In this document: positions 60,163-64,000 of the stretch, piece by piece
How the letters are laid out: each line of letters starts with the position of its first letter
How positions within the stretch are numbered: position 1 is the first letter of the stretch
Origin: Polyangia bacterium
GTDB taxonomy: Bacteria; Myxococcota_A; Polyangia; Nannocystales; Nannocystaceae
Direction: 5' to 3'
Assembly (NCBI GenBank): GCA_030430565.1
Contig: JAUIKS010000003.1
Location: 434,001 to 498,000 of the forward strand
DNA: 64,000 nucleotides
Notes under the pieces: model-generated
What the model saw: the letters and a program-made list of their open reading frames with translations, nothing else
Told to the model about the DNA's origin: nothing
Database searches by the model: none
Position numbers and translations under genes: made by a program

Positions 60163-62600
60163 GCGTCGCGCTCTACGAGGCGCTCTACGGCGCGCGCCCG
60201 TTCTCGGGTGACTCGATGCAGGCGCTCTCGGCGGCCGTTCGGGGCGGGGAGCTGAGCGCGCCGCCCGTCAACACGCGCGTGCCGGGCTGGCTGCGACCGA
60301 TCATCGCGCGGGGCCTCGCGGTCTCACCCGAGGAGCGCTGGCCGTCGATGGACGAGCTGCTCGCGGCGCTCGCCCGCGACCCGACGCGGAGGCGCTGGTT
60401 GCTCGGCGGCGCGGCGCTCTCCGTCGTCGCGGTCGTCGGCTCGCTGTTCATCGTCGCGGCCCAGTCCCGCCAGCGCGCGGCGAGCTGCGAGGCGCGGGCG
60501 ACGGAGGTCGACGCGGTGTGGAGCCAGGCCGCGCGCGAGGAGCTCCGCCGCGGGCTCGCGGGCACCGGCGTGAGCTTCGCCGAGACCATGGCCACGAGCG
60601 TGATCGCGTCGCTGGACGCGTACGCCGCGTCGTGGCAGCGGGCGCGGGCCGAGGTCTGCCGGGCCGCGTCGATCGAGCGTCGCTGGGCGCCCGAACTCGC
60701 GGCGCGGGCTGACACCTGTCTCGATGAACATCTCGTGCAGGCGCGCGCGCTCGTCTCGGGGCTCTCGAGGCCGAAGCCGGGTCCCGCGGGCGCGGGCGTC
60801 GCCCAGCAGGCGCTCATCGCCGCGACCAGCCTCCCGCGCAACGAGCCGTGCCTCGACGCGCGACATCTCGCCAAGCGCCCCCGGCTCCCGGAGGACGAGG
60901 CGGCTCGAGACGCGTACATCGAGCAGCGCGCGCGCCTGGCCGAGGCGGTCGCGCTCGAGGCGGTCGGCGAGTACGAGCGCGCGGCGGAGCTGGTCGGGCG
61001 AGTGAACGAGCAGGCCGAGGCGCGCGGCTGGGCCTCGCTTCGCGCGGGGGCGCTGTGGCAGCGCGGGCGCCTGCGCGGGAAGCTCGGGGAATTCGAGGAG
61101 GCGGAGGAGGCGCTCGAGGCCGCGTTCTTCCTGGCGACGCGCTCGCTCCCGGATGTCGACCACGCGATGATGGCGGCCGACCTCGCCGGGCTGGTCGGCG
61201 GGAAGCTCGAGCGCCACGCGGAGGGCGAGCGCTGGGCCGCGCTGGCGCTGGCGCTGCTCGAGCGCGCGGGCGCGCCCGACGATGACCTGATGTACGCCGA
61301 CGCGCTGACGAGCCAGGGGGTCGTCTGGTTTCGCCAGGGGAAGCTCGAGGACGCGCTCGCCTCCTTTGAGCGCGCGCTGGCGATCAAAGCGCGCGTCGAC
61401 GGGGACGATCACCCGAGCCTCGCGAACTCGCTCGCTCGCCTCGGCCCCGTCTACGCGTCCATGGGGCGCTACGACGAGGCCCTGGAGGCGCAGACGCGCG
61501 CGCTGACGATCCTGCGAGAGACGATGGGCGCGGACCACCCGATGGCGATCTCGGCGCTCATCAACCTCGGCAACGTGCACCAGGTCCAGGGGAATTTCGA
61601 TGGGGCCGCGCGGGCCCACGAGCGCGCCGCGGAGTCGATCGAGCGCACCCTGGGACCCTCGCACCCCAGGCTCGCGCGGGCGCTCACCAACCTGGCGAAC
61701 GCCTACGGCTCGCAGGGGAGGTCCGCTGACGCGATCGAGCTGTTCCAGCGCGTGATCGCGATCTTGGAGGCGAAGCTCGGGCCCGAGCACATCCGGGTCG
61801 CGCGGGCGCTCGCCAACATGGGCACCGCCTACGAGGAGATGGGGGCGTACGACGACGCCATGCGGGCGAACCGTCGCGCCCTGAAGATCTACGAGCAGAC
61901 GACGGGCGGTGAGGACGCGGACGCCGGCATGGCGCTCCACAACATCGGCTCGATTCACGGCGCGCAGGGGGCGTACGCGGAGGCGATCGAGGCGCTCGCG
62001 CGGGCGCTGGCGATCCGCGAGCGCGCGCTGGGGACCGAGCATCCCAGCGTCGCCGAGACGCTCAACAACTTGGGCGCCGCGCGCCTGGCCCTGGGCGCGC
62101 AGGACGAGGCGCTCGCGGCTCACGAGCGGGCGCTGGCGATCAACGAGGAGGCGCTGGGCGCCTCGCACCCCGCGGTCGCGCGGACGCGCTACTACCTCGG
62201 CGAGCTCTACCGCGCGCGGGGTGAGCACGGGGCCGCGCGCGACGCCCACGCGCGGGCGCTGGCGATCTACGAGGAGGCGCTGGGCGGCGAGCACCCGCTC
62301 GTCGCGCTCTCGCTCGCGGCCCTCGGCGAGCTCGCGCTCGAGCGCGGGCGACTCGCGGTCGCGCGGGCGCGGCTCGAGCGGGCCGCTCTCATCTACGGGG
62401 CACACCCCGCGAGCGCGACCGAGGCCGCCGCAGCGAGCTTCGCGCTCGCGCGCGCGATATGGCCGGAAGAGCAGCAGCGGGCGCGGGCGCGGGACCTGGC
62501 CGAGCGGGCGCGCGACGGCTACCGCGGGGCCGGCGACGGCTTCACGGCGGAGCGGGCCGAGGTCGAGGCCTGGCTCATCGAGCGCGGCGCGAGAGACTGA
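60163..62600 (+). pseudogene. Ser/Thr kinase-TPR gene, 3' fragment
   Basis: Starts CVALYEALYGARPF, the C-lobe of the kinase, then a transmembrane helix (LLGGAALSVVAVVGSLFIVAA, about 80 residues in) and a long TPR array (HPSLANSLARLGPVYASMG, HPMAISALINLGNVHQVQG, HPSVAETLNNLGAARLALG) to a stop at 62600, the same layout as 10315-13395. With the two upstream fragments it completes a 1,107-residue protein. The whole 3' frame is intact. A start at 59913 could express a TM-TPR fusion; that is untested. Confidence 0.88.
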
Positions 62601-62718
62601 CCCAAGGTGCATGTTGAAAGGAAGCTCGCTCGCGGCGCGGACCCGCGAGCGGCGACGCCTTCGAAGCTGACTCGGGGCTCGCCTGGCGCGGACGTCGTCG
62701 AGCCCCCATACTCACGCG

Positions 62719-63369
62719 GTGGGCGACCGGAGCATCGCGCTCGAGGCCCAGCTGCAGAGCCTCGAGGAGCTCGACGCTCCGCGCGCGCGCGCGCTGCTCG
62801 AGGCCTACGCCGACCTCCTTCGTGACGCTGGGGACCCTCGCGGGGCGCTCGCGGCGACGCAGCTGCGCGCGGGCCATGGAGACGAAGCTCGCGCGCACCT
62901 GGCCGCGCACGCCGAGCAGCTCCTGGGCGTCGCGTCGGCCGACCTCGAGGGCGAGGACGCGACGCTCCAGGCCCGTTGGACCGGCGGCTGGATGACCTCG
63001 CTAGACATCGGCCGGCGCTGCGAGCTGCCCGTCGCGGCGCTCGCCGAGTTGTTGGGGCGACCCGCGCTCGCGAACCTCCGCGAGCTGACGATCAGCGCCG
63101 CGCGGAATTTCGAGCCCGAGCTGCTCGAGGGGATGGCTGGCCGCGCGAGCCTCCGCGCGCTGAACCTGGAGCTCGTCGTCTATCCGGGGCCTCGGCTCGT
63201 CGGGCTCGGTGAGCTGCCGCGGCTTCGCTCGCTGCGCGCGAGCGAGCGCTCGCGGGGCGACCGTCGGCGCACGGCGGTTCATTGGCTCGCACGCCGCGGT
63301 GACCGGGTCTGGGATCCGAGCATCCCGAAGTCGGTCAGCGCCGGGCGCTCGCGACGAAGAACCGGCTGA
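62719..63369 (+). CDS. Hypothetical protein, repeat-companion (TIGR02996-like) N-terminus
   Basis: 216 residues from GTG 62719. The pattern YADLLRDAGDPRGAL resembles the myxobacterial repeat-companion domain (YADWLEERGDPRGE) that precedes leucine-rich or other repeats; LANLRELTISAARNFEPELL and SLRALNLELVVYPGPRLVGL look like two or three LRR-type repeats. Basic C-terminus. 118 bases after the kinase gene, same strand. Function unknown. Confidence 0.76.
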   Translation: MGDRSIALEAQLQSLEELDAPRARALLEAYADLLRDAGDPRGALAATQLRAGHGDEARAHLAAHAEQLLGVASADLEGEDATLQARWTGGWMTSLDIGRRCELPVAALAELLGRPALANLRELTISAARNFEPELLEGMAGRASLRALNLELVVYPGPRLVGLGELPRLRSLRASERSRGDRRRTAVHWLARRGDRVWDPSIPKSVSAGRSRRRTG

Positions 63370-63533
63370 GCGAGGGCCTAGAGCGGGGGTTCACGCGCGT
63401 GGCGGGTCGGCACGGCGCTTGCTCAAGCAACCGTCGGGGGTCGCGGCGCGGCTCCTCGAACAACAAGACGACCTGCTCTTCACAACAGCTGGGCTGCGCG
63501 CGCTCGCGCGCGCCCACACAGAGAAACCACGCA

Positions 63534-64000
63534 ATGAACCATCGTGACCGCTTCCGCCTCCGCCTCTCGACGGCGCCTACTCATCGCACCAGCCCGCTGC
63601 TCGTGGCCGCGGGTTTGCTGCTCACGAGCGCCTGCGCCGTCGCCTGCGGCGACAGCGGCGTAGCGACGATGACAGGCGAGGGGACGAGCGACGCCGGGAC
63701 CACCGACGCTGGGACCACCGACGCCGGGACCACCGGCGCCGTGGAGATGAGCTCGGGGGCGTCGAGCTCGGGCACCACCACAGACGCGTCGACCACCGGC
63801 GGCGGCGGCAGCACCACCACCGCGGACGACAGCTCCACCACCAGCGGCGACGGCAGCTCGGGGACGACCGAGGAGCCGCTCGTCGGTCACGCCGAGTTCG
63901 TGCTCTCGGGCGAGGACTACGACGACGTCCCGTACTCGTGGAGCAACGAGGGCGGCAACCTCGTCTACTGCTACTACTACAGCGGCGCGGCCAAGGGCGA
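63534..64000 (+). CDS. Lipoprotein, N-terminal part (3' end outside window)
   Basis: Starts ATG 63534: basic region, hydrophobic LLVAAGLLLTSAC with lipobox, then a Ser/Thr/Gly/Asp linker (DAGTT repeats, about 95 residues) and the beginning of a domain (HAEFVLSGEDYDDVPYSWSN). The gene is cut by the window end; no stop is seen. Same plan as the other linker lipoproteins here. Confidence 0.85.
   Translation, partial: MNHRDRFRLRLSTAPTHRTSPLLVAAGLLLTSACAVACGDSGVATMTGEGTSDAGTTDAGTTDAGTTGAVEMSSGASSSGTTTDASTTGGGGSTTTADDSSTTSGDGSSGTTEEPLVGHAEFVLSGEDYDDVPYSWSNEGGNLVYCYYYSGAAKG

Overview
High-GC Gram-negative DNA with the hallmarks of a myxobacterium, most likely of the Nannocystis/Plesiocystis/Enhygromyxa branch. 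This is inferred from the very large Ser/Thr kinases carrying TPR arrays, the many lipoproteins whose lipobox is followed by Ser/Thr/Gly-rich or (Gly-Asp)n linkers, a VIT/VWA protein and a repeat-companion-type protein. No rRNA or tRNA gene was recognised.

Layout. 1-39,200 is mostly host chromosome: the end of a SNF2 helicase, secreted and lipid-anchored proteins (heme-motif, beta-propeller and Cys-rich types), a full-length Ser/Thr kinase-TPR protein (10315-13395), a VIT/VWA protein, argG, a short thioredoxin-fold gene with an in-frame TGA that reads as an ArsC-family selenoprotein (17318-17656), a TrkA-type potassium channel, an ECF sigma factor with a small membrane protein downstream, a ChaN-like lipoprotein, an SDR/old-yellow-enzyme pair, a steroid 5-alpha-reductase-like enzyme, and tandemly duplicated genes.

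39,217-62,600 is the most unusual part. One Ser/Thr kinase-TPR gene lies here in three collinear pieces (39217-39789, 44738-45050, 60163-62600). Joined at the short direct repeats that flank each gap, the pieces give one uninterrupted frame of 3,324 bases (1,107 codons plus stop). Gap 1 (E1, 4.95 kb, 15-bp repeats at the kinase DFKPE motif) carries LysR, pirin, isochorismatase-like, small membrane protein and a divergent lipoxygenase-like gene; no recombinase was found. Gap 2 (E2, 15.1 kb, 22-bp repeats at the kinase DQFSF motif) has a tyrosine recombinase beside its left repeat and carries a compact biosynthetic cluster: SRPBCC-Rieske protein, glutamine-dependent asparagine synthetase homologue, membrane protein, LpxL-type acyltransferase, ureohydrolase, Tat-signal protein, metallo-beta-lactamase-fold protein, ACP, ketosynthase, ketoreductase, a second ketosynthase without the catalytic Cys, a double-hotdog dehydratase-like protein and an alpha/beta hydrolase. 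This resembles a type II fatty-acid/polyene synthase combined with amide-forming and arginase-type tailoring, mobilised as an integrative element. I know of no described cluster with this combination; no database could be searched.

How the genes may work together (inference): the KS pair, ACP, reductase and hotdog protein build an acyl chain. The acyltransferase or hydrolase transfers or releases it, and the asparagine-synthetase homologue, ureohydrolase and Rieske protein modify an amino-acid or peptide partner. PqqD-like segments on the acyltransferase and the ureohydrolase raise the possibility of a peptide-bound substrate. The window ends in a repeat-companion-like protein and the start of another lipoprotein.
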